A DNA stretch of 64,000 nt from Lachnospiraceae bacterium (lineage in GTDB: Bacteria > Bacillota > Clostridia > Lachnospirales > Lachnospiraceae). The notes below the pieces were generated by a model. The model ran no database searches and was not told the DNA's origin. It saw only the letters and a list, made by a program, of their open reading frames with translations. The stretch covers positions 41,965 through 105,964 of the forward strand of contig JAFRKV010000037.1 in the NCBI GenBank assembly GCA_017431515.1. The letters run 5' to 3'. Every line of letters starts with the position of its first letter. Position 1 is the stretch's first letter. Shown piece after piece: positions 24,778 to 33,046 of the stretch. A program made the position numbers and the translations under genes.

Positions 24778-26163
24778 TTAGTTTGCGTAGTACTCGGAAA
24801 CCTTGCTGGAAATTGCCTTCGTGAAGCCGTCAGCATCCGGAATGACACCAAGCGCATAGTCGGTGTAAAGCTGGCCAAGCGCGTTCTGGTCCAAACCTGC
24901 TTTGTTCTTCAGCCAATGCCAAGCGGAGGTCTTGCCTGCTGCGGTGTAATCCGAGATGGTCTGTGCGAAGGGATCCTCAGCCACAAACGTGCAGGACTTG
25001 AACGGGCTTACGAAGCCGGCCTTCATCACCAGGATCTCCTGTCCTTCGTCCTCACTCAGCCACTGCAGGAATGCAAGGGAAGCATCCTTGTTGTCATTGT
25101 CGAAAACTGCCCACCAGGACGGGGAGTTGGTCAGGATCGTGTCAATCCCTTCTTCGAATGCATAGGGGATCATGCCGCACTTGAAGTTGCCTGCTGCTGC
25201 ATAGTCATCCTTGTACTGATCTGTCATGGAAGCGCCAATCCAGGAACCCTGGGTGACGAACGCATACTTGCCGGATGCGAAGCCCTGCACCTGGTTATCA
25301 TAAGTGCCGGATACGCCGTTGGGATCGGTGTACTGGTTGAACAGCGCAATCATCTCTGCATAATCTTTGAAGCGGTTCTCGTCGATCTTGCCTTCTGCAA
25401 GCTGATCGGAGTAAGTCGTGTCATCTCTCTTCAGACCTGCGTCCAGATAGTTTGCGAAGCTGTGGGAACCGGTGGACCAATACAGATCTTTCGGCTCGGT
25501 GTACCAACCGATGACTGCGGTCAGTCCCAGCTCATCCTTCTTGGAATCGATGGTCTCGAATGCTTTCTTCATGGATTCCGGACCGGTGATGGACTTCGGA
25601 TCAACGCCAGCCTTCTCCAGAATGTCTGCATTGTATGCAAGACCGATTGCTTCTGTGGTGTACGGGAAACCGATGGTGCCGTAATCTTTGCTTACATAAG
25701 CAGCATCCGTGTCGCTTGCCCACTTCTCTCCGCTCATGTCAACCAGCATGCCGTCCCAGTTGCCAAAGTCATCGTCGCTGCCGCAAACGAAGATGTCGGG
25801 CATGTTGTCTGCCTGATAATAGCCCTTCAGGGTATCCTGGATGTTGACACCGCCACCCATGGACTCGATCACAACCGGAACACCGGTCTCTTCCTCATAC
25901 TTTGCTGCTGCTTCCTTCAGCATCGAGTCAACCTCGATCTTTCCGTTGACAAGACGGATCCCCCCTTCGGGAGTGGTCGCCGCTGCTGTGTCAGCTGCTG
26001 TGTCAGCTGCTGTGTCAGCGCTTGCATCTGCTGCCGGTGCTGCTTCCGTCGCTGCTGCATCTGCGCTTGCATCTGCCGCCGGCGCTGCTGCGGTCTCGCC
26101 GCAGGCTGCCAGAGAAGCTGCCATGATGCCTGTCATCAGTAATGCCAAAACTCTCTTTTTCAT
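24778..26163 (-). CDS. Sugar ABC transporter solute-binding lipoprotein
   Basis: A 461-aa family 1 extracellular solute-binding protein. The signal peptide ends in a lipobox LAAC (Cys21). Residues ~22-65 are a low-complexity Ala/Asp/Thr/Ser linker encoded by tandem repeats. The binding domain has typical elements (VPVVIESMGGG, YAFVTQGSWIGASM, SPSWWAVFDNDNKDASLAFL). It delivers sugar, probably sucrose or short glucosides, to the two permeases downstream. Being first in the operon and followed by a stable hairpin suits the usual molar excess of binding proteins. Confidence 0.93.
   Translation of the reverse strand: MKKRVLALLMTGIMAASLAACGETAAAPAADASADAAATEAAPAADASADTAADTAADTAAATTPEGGIRLVNGKIEVDSMLKEAAAKYEEETGVPVVIESMGGGVNIQDTLKGYYQADNMPDIFVCGSDDDFGNWDGMLVDMSGEKWASDTDAAYVSKDYGTIGFPYTTEAIGLAYNADILEKAGVDPKSITGPESMKKAFETIDSKKDELGLTAVIGWYTEPKDLYWSTGSHSFANYLDAGLKRDDTTYSDQLAEGKIDENRFKDYAEMIALFNQYTDPNGVSGTYDNQVQGFASGKYAFVTQGSWIGASMTDQYKDDYAAAGNFKCGMIPYAFEEGIDTILTNSPSWWAVFDNDNKDASLAFLQWLSEDEGQEILVMKAGFVSPFKSCTFVAEDPFAQTISDYTAAGKTSAWHWLKNKAGLDQNALGQLYTDYALGVIPDADGFTKAISSKVSEYYAN
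25982..26017. repeat. Three tandem 12-bp repeats within the binding-protein linker
   Basis: The unit gctgctgtgtca occurs three times head to tail (25982-25993, 25994-26005, 26006-26017). It encodes part of the Ala-Asp-Thr linker after the lipidated Cys. Two further imperfect copies of a gcttgcatctgc-type unit follow up to ~26090. Units are multiples of three, so copy-number change would alter linker length without a frameshift. Confidence 0.75.
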
Positions 26164-26239
26164 CTTTTTCCTCCTTCGTAAATGTTGTGTACCTTTTCCG
26201 CAAAAGGAAGATTACCTTTTGCGTTTAAGTTCACCTATT

Positions 26240-26267
26240 ATGATAAACCGATCATCAAAAAAAGCAA
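26240..26267 (-). promoter_or_regulatory. Candidate promoter of the sucrose ABC-transporter operon
   Basis: Minus strand: -35 TTGCTT (26267-26262), 16-nt spacer, -10 TATCAT (26245-26240). It lies about 75 nt upstream of the binding-protein start. An inverted repeat (TTTGTGA, 11 nt, TCACAAA; 26275-26299) lies just upstream of the -35. Confidence 0.45.
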
Positions 26268-26332
26268 GTCTTTTTTTGTGATTCGTCGTTTCTCACAAAT
26301 AAGACTCGCTTCTTTTGTGCTTTTTGCTGTCT

Positions 26333-26346
26333 CGAAATCGTTTTCG
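26333..26346. promoter_or_regulatory. Candidate LacI-family operator
   Basis: The sequence cgaaatcgttttcg is an almost perfect palindrome (one mismatch) around a central CG, the usual layout of LacI-family operators. It lies in the 219-bp gap between lacI-type gene and transporter operon, upstream of the candidate promoter. Binding by the neighbouring regulator is inferred. Confidence 0.45.
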
Positions 26347-26382
26347 CGGAAACATCGGCCAGGATCCGCTGTTTCCGGTTCG

Positions 26383-27423
26383 TCAGAATTCCTCTTTCAG
26401 GTTCTTGACGCTGCTGCGGATCAACAGCTCCGCCGGCATGATCACCTCATTCTCAGCCGGACTGTTTCCATGAAGAAGATCGATCAGCGTTGTGGCTGCA
26501 AGCTCCCCCTTCTCGATGATATCCTGATGCACCGTCGTCAGCGGCGGCCGGCAGAGCTTTCCGCTCCGGCTGTCATCAAATCCCACCACAGAGAGCTGCT
26601 CCGGCACCCGCAGCCCTCTGGCAAAGCAGGCATTGACCAGCATCGTTGCATAGGTGTCCGAACAGCAGAATACCGCGGTAAACCGCTCGGCCTTCTCCGC
26701 CAGTTTTTGAAAGGACTGGTCGATCTCGTCTTTCCCGGAACGCAGCTGCAGCACGTTTTTGTCGCTGTACTCGATCCCGGCTTCCTCCAGCGCTCTCCGA
26801 TATCCACGGAAGCGCTCCAGATCGACGCCCGAGATCTTATCCGACAGGAACGCGATCCGTTCATGTCCCATCGTGATCAGATAATGCACCGCCTCGTAAG
26901 CGCCCTTTTCATCCTCTAGTCCGATATTCACAAAGGAGTTTTCAAACTGCTCGATCGTCTCTTTCTTAATATAGGTATCCACGCAGACCACAGGCTTCCG
27001 GTATTTCTTATAGATGCGGAGCGCATCGTCGTCCTGCATCCAGAACAACACCAGCCCGTCGGCATTCCACGTGGTCACATACTTGATGATCTCGGCAATA
27101 TCATCGGAGATATAGAGCATCATAAAATAACCGGCCTCCCGGATCACCTGCTCAATGCCGCCGAGCAGCTCCGACACAAACGCATCCGCCAGAATATGCT
27201 CAAACCGGTCTTCCACGGTCTTTAAGACCACGCCGATGATCTTGGACCGGCTCTGCGCCAGGTTTCGCGCACTGATATTCGGGACGTACTCCACTTCCTC
27301 CAGAAACTTCTGCACCCGGGCAATCGTCTCCGGCGAAACTTCCCCTGTCTTTCCGCGAATCACATTGCTCACTGTCGTCGGGCTCATCCCAAGACGGTTG
27401 GCGATCTCCTTGATTGTGATCAT
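26383..27423 (-). CDS. LacI-family transcriptional regulator
   Basis: A 346-aa regulator. Residues 1-25 hold the LacI helix-turn-helix (TIKEIANRLGMSPTTVSNVI), followed by the hinge helix (NISARNLAQSRS) and a periplasmic-binding-protein-like sugar domain (IIGVVLKTVEDRFEHILADA, ERIAFLSDKISGVDLERFRG, LSVVGFDDSRSGKL). It probably controls the sucrose operon directly downstream. It starts 24 nt after the glycosyltransferase-like gene of the NRPS-like cluster, on the same strand, so it may also be reached by transcription from that cluster. Confidence 0.9.
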   Translation of the reverse strand: MITIKEIANRLGMSPTTVSNVIRGKTGEVSPETIARVQKFLEEVEYVPNISARNLAQSRSKIIGVVLKTVEDRFEHILADAFVSELLGGIEQVIREAGYFMMLYISDDIAEIIKYVTTWNADGLVLFWMQDDDALRIYKKYRKPVVCVDTYIKKETIEQFENSFVNIGLEDEKGAYEAVHYLITMGHERIAFLSDKISGVDLERFRGYRRALEEAGIEYSDKNVLQLRSGKDEIDQSFQKLAEKAERFTAVFCCSDTYATMLVNACFARGLRVPEQLSVVGFDDSRSGKLCRPPLTTVHQDIIEKGELAATTLIDLLHGNSPAENEVIMPAELLIRSSVKNLKEEF

Positions 27424-27447
27424 ATCTTTTTACTCCCTTAATGATTG

Positions 27448-28929
27448 TTACGAAATACCCGGGACATCCATGTAGTCAAATCCGTTTTCGCTGAGCCCCC
27501 AGGCGATCTTCGCGGCGCCGCAGAGCGTCGTGGACAGCAGCGCTGCCGAGCGGGACAGGATGTAGATGATACTGATATAGCGAAGGTTCTCCGCATAACC
27601 GTCCCGGTTTTTTTCTTCTTTGTAGATATCTGCAAGGAACCGCTTGGAGGTGTCTGTGGGATCATAGTTGATCCGCTCCTGCTCCACGTAAAAGATCCTG
27701 TCTTTGAGATCCGATCGCATGAAGATGTCAAAGACCTTGTCGTCTTCCGTGGCCAGGAAGATCCCGTCGTAGCCGCCCTTTTGGAATAACGCGCTTGTTT
27801 TCTCCAGAATCTCTTCACCGGACAGCGGACGCATCAGATAGTTCGCAAGCTTTCCGGAAAGCTGCATATTATAATCCGATCCTCTCCCGACGACGCCGAT
27901 GTAGTTCTTCACGCCCTGCGGAACGACCTTTGCCGCCTGCTTTTCGCAGAAGTCTATCACATCCGGCTTGATATGAAGGTATTTTTTGATGAGTCCCGGG
28001 TAGTCGGCCAGAATGTCCTGCTCGTAAAGATACGGATTCTTGGTCTTCATCCCGTCATACGCCAGCAGAACGTTCTTGCTGTTATAGACATCCTCCACAG
28101 AGAATTCGGAAACAGGTTCGAAATACATGTCCCAGACATTTCTGCCGTCACCGTTTGCAAACTGATTGACCTCGCCGTAGATCCCGAGATCCACCACCGG
28201 ATACAGCTCCTGCCCGGTTTTTTTGATGACCTCCAGTTTGTTTAACACATATCGGAGCACGCCGGCGATGCCTTCATGACCGATATGGGATTTGATCAGG
28301 ATCAGCTTTTTATCCGGATTTTCCTCGCCATAGCTTGCGGTCTCCGTCAGCCAGAGCATGCCGTTCATCATCTGCAGGGAATTGTAAGTCATGTCCCGGA
28401 TGGAATCCTTGGAGATCAGAAAATCCCCGTCCTTCACCACCGTCATGACGTCTCCGGGGTGATCCGCACGGATCTGTTCCGCTTCCTTCTCCTCCACGAT
28501 GGAAACCTGAGATTCCCCTTTGAAAAAGAGCGCCGCCTTTTCATCCGTAAAGAACAGCTTCTTTTCCGGGAAACGCTGTCTGATGATCCGCGTGATGGCA
28601 TAGGTATATTCATCGATCTCATCAAAAATGAAGTGGTTCGCTCTCTTCAGCATCGTGTCATCGATAGGCTCTATGTCATAGGTGTAATGCCAGAATCCGC
28701 TGCTGGGCCCCATCTTGGACTTCACCACGATCTCTCCGCCGCAGTGGTTCGTGGCAAACATCAGCTGGTAAAGCGGTTTGTTTTCCGCGTCCACCACCGT
28801 CACCGGATCCTCCAGCATCTCCGGATGCGCAAAATAAAAGTCTCTTGCGTCCAGAAACACATGGTCACTTTCTTTGATCTTCTTTTTTACAAAGGATGCG
28901 CCCTCTGCGAGTGTCAATACCTTTACCAT
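27448..28929 (-). CDS. NodZ/fucosyltransferase-like protein (putative glycosyltransferase)
   Basis: A 493-aa protein without signal or membrane segments. The C-terminal half shows features of the NodZ/FUT8/O-fucosyltransferase GT-B fold: IGVVGRGSDYN corresponds to the donor-binding RGTDY-type motif, then FLATEDDKVFDIFM, and a last-domain segment SRSAALLSTTLCGAAKIAWG. The N-terminal half contains HEGIAGVLRYVLNKLEVIKK, also typical. If active it would transfer a sugar, possibly from a GDP donor, to the product or carrier of the neighbouring biosynthetic genes. It begins 12 nt after the STAS-kinase gene. The fold call is by motif only; the donor, acceptor and even activity are unknown. Confidence 0.6.
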   Translation of the reverse strand: MVKVLTLAEGASFVKKKIKESDHVFLDARDFYFAHPEMLEDPVTVVDAENKPLYQLMFATNHCGGEIVVKSKMGPSSGFWHYTYDIEPIDDTMLKRANHFIFDEIDEYTYAITRIIRQRFPEKKLFFTDEKAALFFKGESQVSIVEEKEAEQIRADHPGDVMTVVKDGDFLISKDSIRDMTYNSLQMMNGMLWLTETASYGEENPDKKLILIKSHIGHEGIAGVLRYVLNKLEVIKKTGQELYPVVDLGIYGEVNQFANGDGRNVWDMYFEPVSEFSVEDVYNSKNVLLAYDGMKTKNPYLYEQDILADYPGLIKKYLHIKPDVIDFCEKQAAKVVPQGVKNYIGVVGRGSDYNMQLSGKLANYLMRPLSGEEILEKTSALFQKGGYDGIFLATEDDKVFDIFMRSDLKDRIFYVEQERINYDPTDTSKRFLADIYKEEKNRDGYAENLRYISIIYILSRSAALLSTTLCGAAKIAWGLSENGFDYMDVPGIS

Positions 28930-28941
28930 GTCTGTACTCCT

Positions 28942-30156
28942 CTATCCTAAGCTCTCTGCAATCATCCCGTCAATCTCCGGAATTCGTTTCATCACTTCTT
29001 CATAGTAGTCAAGGAAGCGTTCCCGCCCCAGCGCTAGCCACCGGTCATGGGTCTCCTTCGGATGGTTCGGATGCAGCTCCGGGAAAAGCAGCAGCTTAAA
29101 GCCCAGCATCCAGTTGATGGTTTCATTGAAGAAGTTCTTCTTTTCCTCATCCGCCCCGGTAAAATACTGGTCCACAACACTGTCCCATAATTTTGCCAGC
29201 TCCGCAACCTCCAGACCGAAAAACTTTTTGGTCACCTCCGGATGCTCTTTTCCGACTGTGGCGCCGGAAAGCACCAGATCATAATAGGACGCGATAAAAT
29301 CAAACAGCGGATTCCCGTAGCCGATCTCTGCCATGTCCAGCAAAATCAACTCCCCGAAGACCTCTCCGATGTTGTTCGGATGAAAATCGCCGTGTACCAC
29401 GTTATCCCGGTCCGGCACAGCATGCAAAAAGGCCGTCATCTTTTCCCGCTCCTCCGCGGGCAGATAGTCCGCCTTCTCGATAAGCGAAAGAAAGGCCTCC
29501 TTCACGCTGTGCAGCTCATGCAGTTCGTCCCGGATCTCATGCATCTCCTTCAGGAGCTGCGCAAATTCTTCCGCATACATGGCGAAATTATCATAATCCG
29601 CATAGACCAGGCTGGCAAGGCTTGTGGTCTCCATGCGTTCAAACATGATCCCCAGCCGTTCTCCGTCTGTCACGACGGAATAGCAGATGGCAGACGGCAC
29701 CCCCAGCGTCAGCGCGATCTTTGCGTTCTGCCATTCTTCCCGGATCTCATCCGCCGTGGTTTTGTTGGAAAACATTTTGACAATGGTATCCTTTTCGATG
29801 GCATAGACTTCCCCGTTGGAGCCTCTTGCAATGGGGTCAGTCGTGATCGGATCAATCTTCATGATCTGCCGTTCGATCCGCATTTTCTTCACAAGTCCCG
29901 TCATATCCAGGACCTCATAGACCTCCGGCCGCACATGGATGAGGGAAAGCTCCGGCCGCTTTTTCGCCAGGGTCAGGATCAGCCGCAGTCCCGAGCTGGA
30001 GAGGTAATTCGTATCTGTCAGATCCGCGACTGCAGCGGTGTCAGCGGGCATCGCGTCCAACTTCCGCGAAAAAATTTCCAGATATTGTGCCGTATTCGTC
30101 GCATCCAGCCGTTCCGGAAAATGAATCATGGTAGTCTGTCCGTTTTGTGTGTCCAT
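28942..30156 (-). CDS. STAS domain fused to an APH/choline-kinase-like phosphotransferase
   Basis: A 404-aa two-domain protein. Residues ~8-95 are a STAS domain like those of anti-sigma-factor antagonists, with TNYLSSSGLRLILTLAK holding the Ser normally phosphorylated in SpoIIAA-type proteins. Residues ~105-400 are an aminoglycoside-phosphotransferase-like kinase: a Gly loop ARGSNGEVYAI, Lys in TIVKMFS, Brenner-type catalytic loop VVHGDFHPNNIG, and LLDMAEIGYGNPLFDF as the metal-binding DxD-like segment. It starts 1 nt after the second adenylation-protein gene. The kinase could phosphorylate a small molecule such as the cluster product; the STAS domain suggests control. Both are inference, the domains are clear. 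Confidence 0.75.
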   Translation of the reverse strand: MDTQNGQTTMIHFPERLDATNTAQYLEIFSRKLDAMPADTAAVADLTDTNYLSSSGLRLILTLAKKRPELSLIHVRPEVYEVLDMTGLVKKMRIERQIMKIDPITTDPIARGSNGEVYAIEKDTIVKMFSNKTTADEIREEWQNAKIALTLGVPSAICYSVVTDGERLGIMFERMETTSLASLVYADYDNFAMYAEEFAQLLKEMHEIRDELHELHSVKEAFLSLIEKADYLPAEEREKMTAFLHAVPDRDNVVHGDFHPNNIGEVFGELILLDMAEIGYGNPLFDFIASYYDLVLSGATVGKEHPEVTKKFFGLEVAELAKLWDSVVDQYFTGADEEKKNFFNETINWMLGFKLLLFPELHPNHPKETHDRWLALGRERFLDYYEEVMKRIPEIDGMIAESLG

Positions 30157-30157
30157 T

Positions 30158-33046
30158 TCAGTGTCCTGCCTTTCCTTCTAAATAGTCCACTGCGCTTGAA
30201 ATCAATCCGATATATCGTTCGATGCTCTCTTTGTCATAATTGCTGACGGAATACCGGACGGAGATCCTGATCTCATCCTCACCGGTATTATCTATGATGC
30301 TGATGCTGACAGATCCCGGCATATTGCTTCTGTCCACCAGATCCAGGTTTTCCTCGATCAGGGGATTCGGCTTCGCTTTCCGGTAAACATCCTTCTGATA
30401 AATATACCGCACCATGTCCGAACTGTCACCGATTTCCTGCTCGATGTAGGAATACTCCGGTGCCGCAATGCCGCGCTGTACCTGTTCTTCCATGGCTGAC
30501 AGCATTTCCTTCGGATCCGCGCCGTCAGGAGCGTGAAGACACATCGTCATGTTGTTCACCAGAAGTCCGAAGGCCGACACGCGTTCATGGTCATCCCTGC
30601 ATCCGTAGATCATCGTGATGAAAGCATGCTCCGTTTCATTGTACCAGGCTTCCGCAAGGGCGCAGGCAGTGAGATAAAAATTACTGTCTCTGTTGGGTCG
30701 GCGTTCAAACTGCCGTTCCATCCGGATCAGGTCCGCCTTCCTTTCCTCCGAATCTCTGTCTTTTTTCAGTCCCAGCGGCGTGCCCGCAGCGCGGACGGCA
30801 TTGAATTTTTCCCGGAAGGCTTTTTCCGACGCCTGATAATCCGTGCCTCCCTTTGCCTGAAACAGGCGCTTGATGACAGCATAGTAATAGTCTTTTTCGA
30901 TTTCATAATCCGATTGGACAAGGGTCTTCATCAGGTCCGTGCTGAAAAGGCGCATGGCGGAACCATCCGTGATCACATGGTGCACCGCGCCGAAAAAGAG
31001 GAGCGAACGTTCTGTCTGATATATCCGGAACCGGTAGAGCCTGCCGTTTTCAATGGGAATGACGGCCCCAATCTCCTTTTCCTTTTCGGGGAGATCCGCC
31101 TCCGTGATCCTTTCGATCTCCACCGGCTCATAGAAAGAGGCGTCATATTTCTGCCGGTAATTGCCCTCCTGATCCCGAAAGATCCGCATCTGAAGGCCCG
31201 GGTGCGCTTCGATCACTTGATTCAGCGCCTCCGCAAATTTCTTGCCATCCACCTTGCTGCTCAGCCGCCAGCCGAAGTATTGATTCAGGAAGCCGCTCTC
31301 CGGCGCATAGGACTGGCAGTAGATATTCTCGAGCTGTCCCGGCAGCAGCGGAAAGGTCTCCGTCATGGCCTCCCGGTTTTCTTTTTCGTTTTCCTCTTCC
31401 GATCGTTTCCGCTTGCAATGCATAGCAAGCGCTGTCGCGGTACGATATTTAAACACCTGCGCGGCGCTGATATCCAGTTCATCGCACAGACTGACAAATT
31501 GGATGCATCGCATGGAGTCGCCGCCGGACTCAAAAAAATCCTCATCCGCCCCCACTTTCTCAAGGTTCAGCGCCTTTGCCATGTTCTCGCATAGGTACCG
31601 TTCTGTTTCGTTTTTGGGTGCAACATAGGGATGATCCGCTCTTGCCGTCGCCGGCGGTTTCAATGCCTTTTTATTGATCTTGCTGCTGGCGTTCAGCGGG
31701 AATGCCTCCAGCGGAACATAATAGGTCGGGATCATGTAGCGGGGAAGGATTTCCTCCAGTTTGTCCTTCTCAAACTGCAGGGTCTCTCCCTTGAGCAGCC
31801 CCTTCTTTTCCGCTTCCTCCCTAAGATAATAAACCGCCACGTAAGCGCGGCTGCTTTCCGCAAAGCCTTTGGCGACCACCTTTTCCAGACCGGTGCATTT
31901 CTCCACGGCAGCCTCGATCTCCGCCGGTTCGATCCGGTTTCCGTTGATCTTAATCATGTCATCCGCGCGGCCCACGATGTAATAAAGCCCGTCCGCGTCT
32001 CTCCTGCAGATATCCGCCGTATGAAAATACCCGCCCCGCTTTGCCCGCGCGGTGAGCTCCGGCTGGTTTAAGTACCCCCGGAAGAAATCATTTTTGATGC
32101 AAAGCTCTCCTGTGCCTTCTCCTTCGATGATCTGATCATCGTCATCCACCAGCACAGCTTCCACTCCCGGCAGGGGCCGTCCGATGGGCGCCACATCATA
32201 AGCCTTTTCCAGGATGCAGTTCATGACCGCAAATCCGGCCTCCGAGCAGCTGTAGGTATTCAAAATCGCAGGCGTCCCTCCCGGATAATAAAGCCCGTTC
32301 GCGGGTTCCGAGCCGGTGCCGATCACCTTCAGATAAGGGCTGGGATCCTTATAGATCCGGATATAGGACGGCGGCAGGTAAAAGGAGGTCAGCTTCTTTT
32401 TCAGAATGAACTCTTTGTAATAGTTGAAATCCCGGAGTTTCTCCTCCGGCTCCAGGAGCGTCGTAATGCCGTCCATGGTGTTGTAGACCAGATTCAGCAG
32501 CGTATGCACAAAGGAAAGGGGTCCCGTCAGCGGCTTTTCATCCGGCAGAGACGCTTTTCTGTTTGCCGGCACGCTGGAGACGCATCGTTCGATGTTGCCG
32601 TATTCATGCATAATGCCCTTCGGCGTCCCCGTGGAGCCGGAGGTGTACACGACGTAGGCCAGCTGATGGGGCTTTGTCTCCTCATAGCCCTCAAGAGGCT
32701 CTGCTGTTTCCATGATGGTATCAAAGAGTGTCTGATCCAGTACCAGAACGCTGTTGGTATCCTCCCGGATAAAATCAATCCGATCCTTCGGATAATTATC
32801 CTGCACCAGCACAAAGGCTGCCCCCGCGCGCCACACCCCCAGCATGCAGCTGAAGAAATGCAGTTCCTTCGGCATCAGAATCTGAACGATCTGTTCCTCC
32901 CCGATGCCCTTTTCTTTCAGATACCGGTAAACCTTTGCGGCTTCCTGATCCACTTCGGAAAATGTGATACTTTCCCCGTCAAAAACGAATGCGGGCTTGT
33001 CTCCCATGGTTCGGATGGTTTCCGTCAAATAATCAAAGTACAACAT
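30158..33046 (-). CDS. NRPS-like protein 2: adenylation - carrier - condensation
   Basis: A 962-aa protein. Residues ~1-480 are an AMP-forming adenylation domain (AYVVYTSGSTGTPKGIMHEY, NTYSCSEAG, GRADDMIKINGNRIEPAEIE, SSKINKKAL). Residues ~490-560 are a carrier domain with DFFESGGDSMRCIQFV, whose Ser takes phosphopantetheine. Residues ~575-960 are a condensation domain with HHVITDGSAM. This A-T-C order differs from the usual C-A-T. By eye, the position of the amine-binding Asp of amino-acid-activating domains is not Asp (PLSFVHTLLNLVYNT), so the substrate may not be an alpha-amino acid. It overlaps the paralogue upstream by 14 nt. It has no thioesterase. Confidence 0.85.
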   Translation of the reverse strand: MLYFDYLTETIRTMGDKPAFVFDGESITFSEVDQEAAKVYRYLKEKGIGEEQIVQILMPKELHFFSCMLGVWRAGAAFVLVQDNYPKDRIDFIREDTNSVLVLDQTLFDTIMETAEPLEGYEETKPHQLAYVVYTSGSTGTPKGIMHEYGNIERCVSSVPANRKASLPDEKPLTGPLSFVHTLLNLVYNTMDGITTLLEPEEKLRDFNYYKEFILKKKLTSFYLPPSYIRIYKDPSPYLKVIGTGSEPANGLYYPGGTPAILNTYSCSEAGFAVMNCILEKAYDVAPIGRPLPGVEAVLVDDDDQIIEGEGTGELCIKNDFFRGYLNQPELTARAKRGGYFHTADICRRDADGLYYIVGRADDMIKINGNRIEPAEIEAAVEKCTGLEKVVAKGFAESSRAYVAVYYLREEAEKKGLLKGETLQFEKDKLEEILPRYMIPTYYVPLEAFPLNASSKINKKALKPPATARADHPYVAPKNETERYLCENMAKALNLEKVGADEDFFESGGDSMRCIQFVSLCDELDISAAQVFKYRTATALAMHCKRKRSEEENEKENREAMTETFPLLPGQLENIYCQSYAPESGFLNQYFGWRLSSKVDGKKFAEALNQVIEAHPGLQMRIFRDQEGNYRQKYDASFYEPVEIERITEADLPEKEKEIGAVIPIENGRLYRFRIYQTERSLLFFGAVHHVITDGSAMRLFSTDLMKTLVQSDYEIEKDYYYAVIKRLFQAKGGTDYQASEKAFREKFNAVRAAGTPLGLKKDRDSEERKADLIRMERQFERRPNRDSNFYLTACALAEAWYNETEHAFITMIYGCRDDHERVSAFGLLVNNMTMCLHAPDGADPKEMLSAMEEQVQRGIAAPEYSYIEQEIGDSSDMVRYIYQKDVYRKAKPNPLIEENLDLVDRSNMPGSVSISIIDNTGEDEIRISVRYSVSNYDKESIERYIGLISSAVDYLEGKAGH

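Noticed and set aside
25982-26017. CRISPR-like repeats
   Set aside because: The units are 12 bp, contiguous and in-frame within a coding linker; there are no spacers and no cas genes in the window.
24727-26142. 471-codon open frame antisense to the solute-binding protein, with Cys-rich repeats at its end
   Set aside because: The Cys/Arg repeats are the reverse reading of the Ala/Asp/Thr linker repeats; there is no independent support.
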